Assembly: GCF_024684275.1 (NCBI RefSeq)
Contig: NZ_JAIKXF010000009.1
Coordinates: 1 to 37,714, forward strand
DNA length: 37,714 bases
Source of the DNA: Ruminococcus sp.
GTDB taxonomy: Bacteria; Bacillota_A; Clostridia; Oscillospirales; Ruminococcaceae
Direction: 5' to 3'
A model generated the notes under the pieces. That model had not been told where the DNA came from, made no database searches, and saw only the letters and a program-made list of their open reading frames with translations. Shown piece after piece: positions 6,015-14,357 of the stretch. The translations under genes were made by a program, and so were the position numbers. Within the stretch, counting starts at the first letter, position 1; each line of letters opens with the position of its first letter.

Positions 6015-6919
6015 TGAAGCTGAAAAGAATGGCGATAAAACGCCGAAGAAAAGTATTAAATATATTAGTATTCGGGTTTGTACTGTTAGCGGCTATGCTT
6101 TTCCTGCTGCCGACGGTGCTCACATTGGCAAACTCCTTTATGACTTCAAATGAGATAAACGCCAATTACGGCGCTATGCTCTCGAATATGACAGAGGACA
6201 AAAAGACCTTTATCTCTACGAATGTAAACCTCAAATTCATTCCCGACAAGGTAACATTTGACCAGTACAAGGCGGTCCTCATTCAGAATTCGGATTATCT
6301 CATGAAGTTCTGGAATTCGGTATGGCTGACAGTTCCCATAACCCTGTTCCAGATGGCTGTGGCGATACTTACGTCTTACGGCTTTTCAAGGTATCCGAAT
6401 AAGTTCAAGGGCATAATATTCTTTACATACATTATATTAATGATAATGCCTTATCAGGTAACACTCGTTCCGAATTATCTTGTTGCGGATAAGTTCGGAC
6501 TGCTGGATACCCGTCTTTCAATAATACTTCCTGCGATATTCTCTCCTTTCAGCATATTCCTGCTGACAAAGGTAATGCGCCGTATCCCAATATCCTATGT
6601 TGAGGCGGCAAAGCTTGACGGCGCAGGAGAATTCAAGATACTTACCAAGATATATATCCCACTGTGCAAGGGCGCTATAGTTTCCATTGCCATGCTGGTA
6701 TTCATAGACTACTGGAACATGGTGGAACAGCCCATTGTACTTATGAAGGAATCAACGCTTCACCCCCTTTCCGTATTCCTTTCGCAGATAAACGAAAAAG
6801 ACATAGGTCTTGCCTTTGCGATAGGAGTGGTATACATGATACCTACGGTGCTGATGTTCCTCTACGGTGAGGATTACCTCGTAGAGGGAATAACCTATTC
6901 TGGCGGAATCAAGGGCTGA
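6014..6919 (+). CDS. MalG-type carbohydrate ABC transporter permease (locus A)
   Basis: A 301-aa partner permease with six predicted spans. It has a canonical EAA loop, EAAKLDGAGEFKILTKIYIP, and ends SGGIKG in the style of MalG/LacG/UgpE proteins. The periplasmic loop after span 1 is long (about residues 35-95), which is common in the CUT1 subfamily. It is translationally coupled to the preceding gene by TGATG. No ATPase gene follows; CUT1 systems of Firmicutes often share one MsmK/UgpC-type ATPase encoded elsewhere, so one would have to be recruited here. The genes downstream are not normal companions of a sugar importer. Confidence 0.92.
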   Translation: MKLKRMAIKRRRKVLNILVFGFVLLAAMLFLLPTVLTLANSFMTSNEINANYGAMLSNMTEDKKTFISTNVNLKFIPDKVTFDQYKAVLIQNSDYLMKFWNSVWLTVPITLFQMAVAILTSYGFSRYPNKFKGIIFFTYIILMIMPYQVTLVPNYLVADKFGLLDTRLSIILPAIFSPFSIFLLTKVMRRIPISYVEAAKLDGAGEFKILTKIYIPLCKGAIVSIAMLVFIDYWNMVEQPIVLMKESTLHPLSVFLSQINEKDIGLAFAIGVVYMIPTVLMFLYGEDYLVEGITYSGGIKG

Positions 6920-6953
6920 TGTGGAAAAGTCACAGCTCAGAAGGAGTAATAAT

Positions 6954-8687
6954 ATGAACGAAACAAAAGAAGTTAAGGATATACTGGCAGAGCGCGGCGA
7001 AAAAGAAGAAAAGTCCCCTGCCAAAAGACGTGAGCTCATAAAGACACTTATTATAGTATTTTTAGCATTAATGCTGGTGCTCACATTTTTCTCAAACACC
7101 ATAATGAACAAGTCCCTTCCCGAAATATCCACAGAGCAGGTCGCATCGGGAAAGCTTACCGAGCGCATCAGAGATACGGGCGTCGTTGAGTCCAACCAGT
7201 CCTATGAGGTTAAGACCGACGCCAACAGGGTTATCGAGAAGATACACGTAAAGCAGGGACAGGAGGTACATAAGGACGACGTCCTCTTTACCGTTAATGC
7301 TGTGGGCAGCGAAGCCCTTGAGCTTGCCGAGTCTGATTACGACAAGGCAAAGCTTGAGTACGAAACAGCCCTGCTGAAAGAGCCTCTTGACTATTCTGAG
7401 GACAATCAGGAGATAAAGGCGGCAAGAGATGAGATAAACGCTCTCATCGCAAAGCGTGACGCTGCAAGGAACAATGCAGGCACACTTGCTGCGGAAAAGG
7501 AAAGATACAAGGCAAACAAGGCTGAGTATGCAAGACTTTCCGCTCTCCAGACAAAGCTTGAAACAGCTGTAAAGGCTATCAATTCGGATATGTATGATGA
7601 GGCTGATCCCGAATTTATCGGCGAGCTGCCCTCACTCTACAGTGCATATTCGGCTGCTGAGGAGGAATACAAGGCAGCGTATGCCCTTTACGAAAAGGCT
7701 CTCGATACAAACGAGAATGTTGAGATAACAAAGGCTGATGCCGATGCAAAGCAGGCAGTAAGAGACTCCGCAAGCAGCGTTTACAGCGAGGCAAAGAGCA
7801 GCAAGCGCAGTGAGCTCACATCACGCCTCAGTGAGGTTTCCGGCGAGGCTTTAAGGCTGAACGGCGAGATAGAGGCTTACACAGATTCTGCATCTGAGGG
7901 AGCAGGCGCGGAGAGTTACGAAACTCTTGCGGCAAGCGTTATCGAAAAGCAGAATATGCTTGAAAAGAAGATAATCGAGCTCAACAAGACCAAAAAGAGC
8001 GATTCCATAAAGGAAAAGCAGGCAGACCTCAGCATCGAGTCCCTTAAAAAGGACATGGAAAAGAAAAAGGAAAAATACGAAAAGCTGAAGAAGGAGTCTA
8101 AGGCTACCGAGATCAAATCAAAGTACGACGGCGTTGTAAGCTTAATAAATGTAAAGACCGACGATAAAACAGTCGACGAAATGTCTCTTGCCACAATAGA
8201 CCTTGTGGATCAGGGCTATACCGTAAAGCTCACCGTTGATGCCGACAAGCTCAAAAAGGTGAAGAAGGGCGTTACTGCCGATATAATGAACAATTACAGC
8301 GGTGATGTTGAAGCCGTTCTCTCCGAGATAAAGAGCAACCCAAAGGCAGGAGCAAAGAAAAAGGACCTTATATTCTCGGTAACAGGAAACGTTGAATCGG
8401 GAGACACTCTTGATATTTCTATCCCGCTGGGCAGCGGCACATACGATACCATAGTACCAAAGAGTGCCGTAATAGACGATAACAGCGACGACTATGTACT
8501 TGTGGTCCGCTCTAAGAACACTCCTCTCGGCAACCGCTATTACGCTGAAAAGGTAACTGTGACCGAGGAGGCAAAGGACGAGGTGTCCAGTGCAGTATCA
8601 GGCAGCCTTAACAGAGGCGATTATGTTATCACAGCGTCAAGCAAGCCTATCCGTCCCGGTGATCAGGTCCGCATGAAGGATAAATAA
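6954..8687 (+). CDS. MacA/HlyD-like membrane-fusion adaptor with long coiled coil (locus A)
   Basis: A 577-aa protein. The N-terminal 30 residues are charged and cytoplasmic, followed by one membrane anchor (LIIVFLALMLVLTFFSNTI, about 30-48). An N-terminal barrel/lipoyl half (GVVESNQSYEVKTDANRVIEKIHVKQGQEVHKDDVLFTV) comes next, then about 260 residues of Ala/Glu/Lys-rich helix that should form a coiled-coil hairpin. The second lipoyl half follows (KSKYDGVVSLINVKTDDKTV), then beta-barrel and membrane-proximal domains. This is the architecture of periplasmic adaptor subunits of RND/MacAB/type I exporters. The ATG at 6954 is preferred because AGAAGGAG lies 7 bp before it. In a Gram-positive cell such adaptors usually serve MacB-like exporters; none with an ATPase is present here. 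Confidence 0.88.
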   Translation: MNETKEVKDILAERGEKEEKSPAKRRELIKTLIIVFLALMLVLTFFSNTIMNKSLPEISTEQVASGKLTERIRDTGVVESNQSYEVKTDANRVIEKIHVKQGQEVHKDDVLFTVNAVGSEALELAESDYDKAKLEYETALLKEPLDYSEDNQEIKAARDEINALIAKRDAARNNAGTLAAEKERYKANKAEYARLSALQTKLETAVKAINSDMYDEADPEFIGELPSLYSAYSAAEEEYKAAYALYEKALDTNENVEITKADADAKQAVRDSASSVYSEAKSSKRSELTSRLSEVSGEALRLNGEIEAYTDSASEGAGAESYETLAASVIEKQNMLEKKIIELNKTKKSDSIKEKQADLSIESLKKDMEKKKEKYEKLKKESKATEIKSKYDGVVSLINVKTDDKTVDEMSLATIDLVDQGYTVKLTVDADKLKKVKKGVTADIMNNYSGDVEAVLSEIKSNPKAGAKKKDLIFSVTGNVESGDTLDISIPLGSGTYDTIVPKSAVIDDNSDDYVLVVRSKNTPLGNRYYAEKVTVTEEAKDEVSSAVSGSLNRGDYVITASSKPIRPGDQVRMKDK

Positions 8688-8700
8688 GGCGGTGGATCTG

Positions 8701-9894
8701 ATGAAAAAAAGATTCAGACCTGTTCATATTGTTATTGCCGCAGTGAACGCCGCCGCTGTTGCGGGAGTGCTGATACTGACGGCAATGGGAAACAGCGCCG
8801 CAAGGTCTCAGCGGTACAATTACGCTCATGAGAACTGGAAAAACGACGGCAAGGGCGAATATTCGCAGATAAGCTGCTTTTTTAGCAGTGACGCAGGCTT
8901 TGACAGAAACGAAGCTAAGGGCGTCAAGGCAAGGCTTATGGAGAAGCTCAAGGAGTCTGCGGTAAATCCCAATGGAAGGCAGAAGCTTGTTCCCGATGCC
9001 TACAGTGCAATGCTCGGAAGCTTCACTGTTACGGGAGAAACGGGAAAACGGTCTGAGGCTGAGATAACAGCCTCAGGGGGAGATTTCTTCCTGTTCCGGG
9101 GCTTTGAACTTGTCAGCGGTGCGTTCTTCTCCGAGGACGATCTCATGCAGGACGGAGTGGTCATTGACCGTCAGCTTGCATGGAATATCTACGGTACGGA
9201 TAACATCGCAGGCAAGAGCATATATATCAATGGCATTAAGCTTTATATTTCGGGAGTTATCGAGGCTCCCCGGACCGATCCCGAGGAACGCTGCGTAGGC
9301 AGCACCCCGAGGGCATATATATCCTACTATGCGGCAGGACTTATCTTAGGCGGCGGCGACGGCTATGATGATCTCAATGAAGATACGGGAATCACCTCTG
9401 ATTTCAGAGAGATCACCTGCTATGAATGTATCAGCCCCGAGCCCGTTGAGAACTTTACCTATAATTTTATGAAAAAGGACCTCTCAGAGCTGTACAAGGG
9501 CAAGATAAGCATAGTAAACAATACAGAGCGCTTTGAATCCAAGCCCAGGATAAAGGCTCTGAAACGGCTTGATGACAGCGTTGTCCGCAAGGACGGCATA
9601 GTCCTTCCGTTCTGGGAAAATGCTTCAAGAATGGTGGAATTCAAGCTTTCATTCATCTACGGAGGGCGCAGGCTCCTCCTTGCTATACCGCTGATAACGC
9701 TGTTATGGCTCATTACAGTGGCTTACAGAGCGTTTATGCGAAAGAAAGACAGACTCGGAAAGGCTGTTGGAGGCTTTGTATCGGCAAAGACAGCAGAGTT
9801 GAGAAAAAAGCGCTCAGACAGCGCGAAAGAGAACAAAGAGAGCTCCGAAAAAGAAAAACAGGAGCAAACAAAAGAAAGTAAAAATAAAAAATAA
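8701..9894 (+). CDS. Free-standing MacB periplasmic-core-like membrane protein (locus A)
   Basis: A 397-aa protein. An N-terminal membrane span (VHIVIAAVNAAAVAGVLILTAMG, about 8-31) is followed by an extracellular domain of roughly 300 residues resembling the MacB_PCD core of ABC exporters, seen in the run FFLFRGFELVSGAFFSEDDL, VVIDRQLAWNIYGTDNIAGK and LYISGVIE. One C-terminal span follows (LLLAIPLITLLWLITVAYRAF) and then a Lys/Glu-rich cytoplasmic tail of about 60 residues. Real MacB/FtsX permeases have four spans, with three after the core; only one is present here, and there is no ATPase. The ATG at 8701 follows GGCGGTGG; a GTG at 8692 is possible. Its role may be as a scaffold with the adaptor upstream. 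Function not known. Confidence 0.75.
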   Translation: MKKRFRPVHIVIAAVNAAAVAGVLILTAMGNSAARSQRYNYAHENWKNDGKGEYSQISCFFSSDAGFDRNEAKGVKARLMEKLKESAVNPNGRQKLVPDAYSAMLGSFTVTGETGKRSEAEITASGGDFFLFRGFELVSGAFFSEDDLMQDGVVIDRQLAWNIYGTDNIAGKSIYINGIKLYISGVIEAPRTDPEERCVGSTPRAYISYYAAGLILGGGDGYDDLNEDTGITSDFREITCYECISPEPVENFTYNFMKKDLSELYKGKISIVNNTERFESKPRIKALKRLDDSVVRKDGIVLPFWENASRMVEFKLSFIYGGRRLLLAIPLITLLWLITVAYRAFMRKKDRLGKAVGGFVSAKTAELRKKRSDSAKENKESSEKEKQEQTKESKNKK

Positions 9895-9911
9895 GAAAAA
9901 GAGGAAAACTT

Positions 9912-12326
9912 ATGAAGAGATCATTCACAACCCGAATCACAGCACTTACAGCAGCACTGGCACTTATCGCAGGTTCAGCAGCCTCATGCGGAGATAAGAA
10001 AAATACCGGCAAAGGCAGCTCCAAGACAGCAAAGGAGCTCATGGCGGCTTCCTACAAGGCAGTAGAGCTCGATACTGATGTAGACAACATCAATACTATT
10101 GACAGGATTGACGAAAACAGAATACTTATCACCGCCAGCTCTGAGCACAACAGCGCACCTACATTTTATATCTCGGATAACGAGTTCAAGGACATCAAGC
10201 CTCTTGAGATCGACTTCGGCGTTAAGGAGGACGATGAGGTATACTTCAATACCGCAGTATCTCACGACGGCGATATCCTTGCTTTTGCTACCTTTACAGA
10301 TTTCGGCGGTCAGGAGAAACCGGACTTTGAGGATCCCAACTTCGATTATGAGAGCTTTAACTTTGAAGAATTCTACAGCCATATAAAGTACAGCTACAAG
10401 CTTTACACTGTTGACCTTGACGGCAATATCAAGTCATCGAACGACATCGCAGGTCTTGACGAGTATTCCGACGAGGACGGCGACGTGCGAATGGGACGTA
10501 TGTATCCCTGCGGCAACGGCAAGGTCATCTGTGAGATAAACGCAATGGATAATAAATATGTCATCGTAGGCACCGACGGAAAGATAAGCGGCGAGCTTGA
10601 CGGTCTTGACGCGAATTTTATTGACAGCATTGCTCTTATCGACGATGAAACTATTGCAGCAGCAGGCTATTTCAAGAAATATGATTCTGCTGTAAAATAT
10701 GTTGATGTCAATACATTAAAGCCGAAGGACGATGTTGTTGAGCTTAAAAAGGCAGGACTTTCCGATAATATCGGTACACTTTTCACAGGAAACGGCGATT
10801 ACAAGTTCCTTATTAGTACATCTTCTGCTCTCTGCGGCGTCAAAGAGGACGGTTCGGGCGAGGAGATAATCAACTGGCTGGATTCCGACCTCGGAAACGG
10901 CGGTGTAAACTCTATCATTCCTATGGAAAACGGCGATTATGTTATTGCATATCAGGATTATACAAGTGATTCTGGCGCCGTTCTTTACAGACTTACAAAG
11001 CGCGACGTTTCCGAAATGGAGAACACAAAGGTGGTCACTATCGGCGTAATGTACGATAATCCTAATGTAAAGAGCAAGGTACAGGATTTCAACAAGTCCC
11101 ACGACGGAGTGCGCTTCAAGCTGGTAGACTACAGCAAGTATGATGACTATGATGAAGAGGCAGAGAAGTACAACAGCTCAGGCGAGGAGCAGCTCAAAAA
11201 GGACATCATATCAGGCAATGCCCCTGACATGGTCGTCTGCCAGAATCAGGCTATCATCAAGAACCTTGCGAACAAGGGACTATTCGTTGACCTTAACGAA
11301 TATCTCTCTAAGGACAGCGAGATAAATACTGACGCTATCATGCCGAATATCCTCGAAGCCTGCAAGATAGGCGGCAAAACCCTTTCACTTCCTACAGCAT
11401 TTGAAGTACAGACATACATTATCAAGTCAAAGAATTTCGATAAGGATACATGGACTATCGACGAGATGATAGATACATACAAGAAGCAGCCCGATGGCGT
11501 ATCCCTTACATCTCTCGACTGCAAGGAAATGATAAGCGAGATGCTTCTCAGCTCTATGTGCAGCTGTATAGATTACGAAAAGCGCACCTGCAGCTTTGAT
11601 TCTCCTGAATTCAAGAGACTTCTCGACTTTGCCAATGAGTTCCCGAAAGAGGACGAGATCATCGACTGGGATGATGACAAGTCTGTTCAGGAGACATTCA
11701 ACAACGATAACTTCATGAAGGACAAACAGCTCATTGAGAATGTATATCTTTACGATTTTGATTCATATATCGGTCAGTACAAGGGCAGATTCGACAAGGA
11801 AGACGTCAAGTTCATCGGCTGTCCTTCCGTAGGCGGCAACGGCGGTGTTCTCATGCTTTCCGAGAGCCTTGCTATCCTTACAAACTCTGATAATAAAGAT
11901 GCCTGCTGGGAGCTCATCAAGGGATTTTTCAAGACTCCTGACGAAGAAGATGAAGAGCAGGACAATGAGAGATATTACATAAGCGGCTTCCCGACTATCA
12001 AGTCAAACTTTGACAAAATGGCAGACGCTGCCACAAAGAAGCCATACTACTTTGATGAGAACGGAAAGAAGGTAGAGTACAACTACAGCTACTATGATAT
12101 GACATCTAACAAGTCTGTTGACGTTGAGCCTCTCACAGAGGACGAAAAGAACAAGCTCGTTGACTATATCATGAACACTACAACTATAGTTGACAACTTC
12201 GATCCCGAGATACAGAATATCATCATGGAGGAGGCTAAGGGCTTCTTTGAGGGCGAAAAGAGCTCAGAGGAGATCATCAGCAGCCTTCAGAACCGCATCT
12301 CTCTCCTCCTCAGCGAGCAGGGTTGA
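9912..12326 (+). CDS. Lipoprotein fusing a predicted beta-propeller to an ABC solute-binding domain (locus A)
   Basis: An 804-aa secreted protein. The signal peptide ends in a lipobox-like AASC with Cys26 as the probable lipid anchor. Residues about 50-365 are a string of repeated beta-strand blocks (YTVDLDGNIKSSN, YVIVGTDGKISGEL, ALIDDETIAAAGYF, YVIAYQDYTSDSG) typical of a beta-propeller. From about 373 (VVTIGVMYDNPNVKSKVQDFNK) to the end it is a type 1 extracellular solute-binding protein with the usual GNAPDMV, YLSKDS and LTNSDNKDACWELIKGFF elements. Solute-binding proteins for CUT1 transporters are usually about 420 aa, so this is nearly twice the size. It is last in the operon, before a strong terminator. 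The propeller may sense or capture ligand; this is inference. Confidence 0.87.
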   Translation: MKRSFTTRITALTAALALIAGSAASCGDKKNTGKGSSKTAKELMAASYKAVELDTDVDNINTIDRIDENRILITASSEHNSAPTFYISDNEFKDIKPLEIDFGVKEDDEVYFNTAVSHDGDILAFATFTDFGGQEKPDFEDPNFDYESFNFEEFYSHIKYSYKLYTVDLDGNIKSSNDIAGLDEYSDEDGDVRMGRMYPCGNGKVICEINAMDNKYVIVGTDGKISGELDGLDANFIDSIALIDDETIAAAGYFKKYDSAVKYVDVNTLKPKDDVVELKKAGLSDNIGTLFTGNGDYKFLISTSSALCGVKEDGSGEEIINWLDSDLGNGGVNSIIPMENGDYVIAYQDYTSDSGAVLYRLTKRDVSEMENTKVVTIGVMYDNPNVKSKVQDFNKSHDGVRFKLVDYSKYDDYDEEAEKYNSSGEEQLKKDIISGNAPDMVVCQNQAIIKNLANKGLFVDLNEYLSKDSEINTDAIMPNILEACKIGGKTLSLPTAFEVQTYIIKSKNFDKDTWTIDEMIDTYKKQPDGVSLTSLDCKEMISEMLLSSMCSCIDYEKRTCSFDSPEFKRLLDFANEFPKEDEIIDWDDDKSVQETFNNDNFMKDKQLIENVYLYDFDSYIGQYKGRFDKEDVKFIGCPSVGGNGGVLMLSESLAILTNSDNKDACWELIKGFFKTPDEEDEEQDNERYYISGFPTIKSNFDKMADAATKKPYYFDENGKKVEYNYSYYDMTSNKSVDVEPLTEDEKNKLVDYIMNTTTIVDNFDPEIQNIIMEEAKGFFEGEKSSEEIISSLQNRISLLLSEQG

Positions 12327-12378
12327 TAATAACTGAAATTCTTCGCATATTAGATATAATACAACCTCCTTAATTTAT

Positions 12379-12417
12379 GGCACTGCCGTCTGAACAGCGG
12401 CAGTGCCGCTCTCTTTT
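12379..12417 (+). terminator. Intrinsic terminator of locus A
   Basis: A perfect 10-bp stem GGCACTGCCG/CGGCAGTGCC (12379-12388 with 12398-12407) with a 9-base loop is followed by GCTCTCTTTT. Confidence 0.85.
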
Positions 12418-12507
12418 GTGTATATATGCATTCCTTAGCGCATGGAGCACAGCAATAAAATATACATATTACCGCATAATTTTTTTCAATAAATTTAGGC
12501 TTATCTA

Positions 12508-12536
12508 TTGACAAAAAACGACGAAAGTGGTATACT
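12508..12536 (+). promoter_or_regulatory. Sigma-A promoter of the first DUF4190 gene
   Basis: TTGACA, 17 bp, TATACT. The spacer contains GACGAAA and the -10 is preceded by TGG, both also seen in the promoter of the second paralogue at 13412-13440. Confidence 0.88.
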
Positions 12537-12572
12537 TTACTTGTTATATTACCTTTAGGGAGGATTTTTATC

Positions 12573-12968
12573 ATGGATAACAATTACAACAATGATCAGC
12601 AGAATGCAACACCTGATTTCAATCAGGCACCACAGGCACCCGTTGATCCATACAACGGAAGTATGCCTACACCGGACGGTCCTAAGGGCAAGGCTATTGC
12701 TTCAATGGTACTCGGTATCTGCGCCGTAGTATTTGGCTGCTGCCTTTCTGCATGGCTCGGTCTTATCCTCGGCGTTATCGCTATCGCTCTTGGCGCTCTC
12801 GTTATGAAGAATAACGAAGCAGGCAGAGGAATGGCTATTGCAGGTCTCGTTTGCGGTATCGTAGGTGCTGTTCTTGGCATTGCAGGTGTTATCATCGCTC
12901 TTATCTTTGGTGAAGCTATCAAGGATATGCTCAAGGAAATCAACGGCGCACTTTTCATCATCAAGTAA
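12573..12968 (+). CDS. DUF4190-domain membrane protein, paralogue 1
   Basis: A 131-aa protein. The first 40 residues are Asn/Gln/Pro-rich and start MDNNYNNDQQN. They are followed by two hydrophobic hairpin segments with the DUF4190 pattern KGKAIASMVLGICAVVFGCC...LGLILGVIAIALG, a conserved GRGMAIAGLVCGIVGAVLG, and a short charged end. The domain is a two-span membrane module of unknown function, widespread in Firmicutes and Actinobacteria. It has an AGGGAGG site and its own promoter, and is followed 3 bp later by the DUF2752 gene. Its start MDNNY(N/D)NDQQN is nearly identical to that of the paralogue at 13472, pointing to tandem duplication. Confidence 0.9.
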   Translation: MDNNYNNDQQNATPDFNQAPQAPVDPYNGSMPTPDGPKGKAIASMVLGICAVVFGCCLSAWLGLILGVIAIALGALVMKNNEAGRGMAIAGLVCGIVGAVLGIAGVIIALIFGEAIKDMLKEINGALFIIK

Positions 12969-12971
12969 GAT

Positions 12972-13367
12972 ATGTCTAAACGTCTGAGAATAGCAATTGC
13001 GGCTGCTGTGCCATTTCTGGCATTGGTCGTCTTTGTCCTCAGAGATCACATAATCGGGTTTGCAGGGCATATGCCGCCGTGCAGCTTCCATAAGCTCACG
13101 GGTTATTGGTGTACGGGCTGCGGTAATACCAGAAGCACCATTGCTTTATTGCATGGTCACATCTGGACAGCCATAAGGAACAACGCTACAATACCTTTTC
13201 TCGGATTGCTGCTGTGTCTCCTCTACATAGAGAACTTAGCAGCGGTATTCGGCAGGGATATAAAGCTTCTTCCAAGAAAAACATGGGTGTGGCTGACAGT
13301 AATAGGTCTTTTCGTTGTCTATTATATAGTCAGGAACTTCGTGCCTGCACTTGCTCCGATATCTTAA
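12972..13367 (+). CDS. DUF2752 family membrane protein
   Basis: A 131-aa protein with three hydrophobic segments. It carries the DUF2752 signature CSFHKLTGYWCTGCGNTRS (Cys37, Cys47, Cys50), followed by ALLHGHIWTAIRNN. The family has no firm function; the CxxCG.TR motif suggests metal or redox chemistry at the membrane. It starts 3 bp after the DUF4190 stop with no strong ribosome site of its own, so translation is probably coupled. DUF2752 and DUF4190 genes are often neighbours, which supports a shared role. A terminator follows at 13379. Confidence 0.88.
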   Translation: MSKRLRIAIAAAVPFLALVVFVLRDHIIGFAGHMPPCSFHKLTGYWCTGCGNTRSTIALLHGHIWTAIRNNATIPFLGLLLCLLYIENLAAVFGRDIKLLPRKTWVWLTVIGLFVVYYIVRNFVPALAPIS

Positions 13368-13378
13368 AAGATGAACAG

Positions 13379-13411
13379 ATAAGCTCTCGTTTCGGCGGGA
13401 GCTTATTTTTG
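13379..13411 (+). terminator. Intrinsic terminator after the DUF2752 gene
   Basis: An 8-bp stem ATAAGCTC/GAGCTTAT (13379-13386 with 13399-13406) is followed by TTTTG. It ends where the next promoter begins. Confidence 0.8.
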
Positions 13412-13440
13412 TTGACAAAGGTGACGAAAAATGGTATAAT
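13412..13440 (+). promoter_or_regulatory. Consensus sigma-A promoter of the second DUF4190 gene
   Basis: TTGACA, 17 bp, TATAAT: a perfect match to the housekeeping consensus, starting directly after the T-tract of the preceding terminator. Confidence 0.92.
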
Positions 13441-13471
13441 CAAGTAAATTATATGCCTTTAGGAGGGTAAT

Positions 13472-14155
13472 ATGGATAACAATTACGATAACGATCAGCA
13501 GAACAGCAATTCTGAGCCATATGGACAGCAGGACGGATACAGCGATCAGCCGGCACAGGATAACGGCTATACAGCTCAGAACAATATGCAGGACAATACT
13601 TACGGACAGAATAATAACGGCGGTTATGACTCTCAGAATAATTATAACCAGACAAATAACAGCTACGGCGCACAGAATGCTCCGCAGAATAATGCATACG
13701 GACAGCCCAATCAGGGTTATGGTCCTCAGAACAGCCCATACGGACAGCCGCAGGGCGCTCCCTATGGTCCTCAGAACAATCCGTACGGACAGCAGCCAAA
13801 TAATCAGTACGGTCCCCAGAATTTCTATCAGAACGGAAATCCCTACGGCTCTCCGTATATGCAGGATCCATATCAGCAGCAGCCGCCTCTTGAGGGCAGC
13901 GTAGGACTTTCGGTAGCTTCAATGGTGTTGGGTATCTGTGCGATACTCTGCTCATGCTGCTTCTATCCTGTTGCATTCCTGCTTGCACTTGTAGGACTTA
14001 TCCTGGGTGCAGTAGCTATAAAGAAAGGTCCCGCAGGAAAGGGCATGGCTGTAACAGGTCTTATACTCTCTATAATCTCTGTTGCCATAGCCGCATTGAT
14101 ACTTATATTTGCAGCTTCACTGGGCATAAGCTCGGGGATCAGCGACTTATTTTGA
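13472..14155 (+). CDS. DUF4190-domain protein with long Q/N/G/Y-rich tail, paralogue 2
   Basis: A 227-aa protein. Residues 1-140 are low-complexity: repeated YGQ, PYG, GPQN and QNN units (for example YGPQNSPYGQPQGAPYGPQN), over half Gln, Asn, Gly, Tyr and Pro. Residues about 145-227 are the two-span DUF4190 membrane module (VASMVLGICAILCSCC...LVGLILGAVAIKKG, GKGMAVTGLILSIISV). The tail would face the cytoplasm or the outside unanchored and resembles phase-separating or wall-interacting sequences; which one is not evident. It has an AGGAGGG site and its own consensus promoter and terminator. Confidence 0.88.
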   Translation: MDNNYDNDQQNSNSEPYGQQDGYSDQPAQDNGYTAQNNMQDNTYGQNNNGGYDSQNNYNQTNNSYGAQNAPQNNAYGQPNQGYGPQNSPYGQPQGAPYGPQNNPYGQQPNNQYGPQNFYQNGNPYGSPYMQDPYQQQPPLEGSVGLSVASMVLGICAILCSCCFYPVAFLLALVGLILGAVAIKKGPAGKGMAVTGLILSIISVAIAALILIFAASLGISSGISDLF

Positions 14156-14160
14156 TAACG

Positions 14161-14191
14161 ATAAACTCCCGGCAATGGGAGTTTATTTTTT
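14161..14191 (+). terminator. Intrinsic terminator of DUF4190 paralogue 2
   Basis: A perfect 9-bp stem TAAACTCCC/GGGAGTTTA (14162-14170 with 14177-14185) is followed by six T. Confidence 0.88.
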
Positions 14192-14324
14192 CTCCGCGAT
14201 CGTTGCTATTTTCACATTTATATGATATAAGCGGCGAGCCGCCGCAGCCTTTTTCGCGTCAAAATTAATATTCACTGCACTTTTTCTCCGCGATTGTTGC
14301 TATTTTCACATTTATATGCTATAA
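14187..14324 (+). repeat. 44-bp direct repeat carrying a duplicated promoter
   Basis: The 44 bases at 14187-14230 recur at 14281-14324 with only two substitutions (C/T at the 15th base, A/C at the 40th). Both copies contain TTGCTA and the start of a -10. Only the second copy continues into TATAATAATAG and forms a full promoter. The 50 bases between are GC-rich and unrecognised. Confidence 0.9.
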
Positions 14325-14325
14325 T
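14297..14325 (+). promoter_or_regulatory. Sigma-A promoter of the flippase gene
   Basis: TTGCTA, 17 bp, TATAAT within the second copy of the 44-bp repeat, 33 bp before the ATG. Confidence 0.75.
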
Positions 14326-14357
14326 AATAGCGTATTATATTTTTCGGAGTGTGGAAA

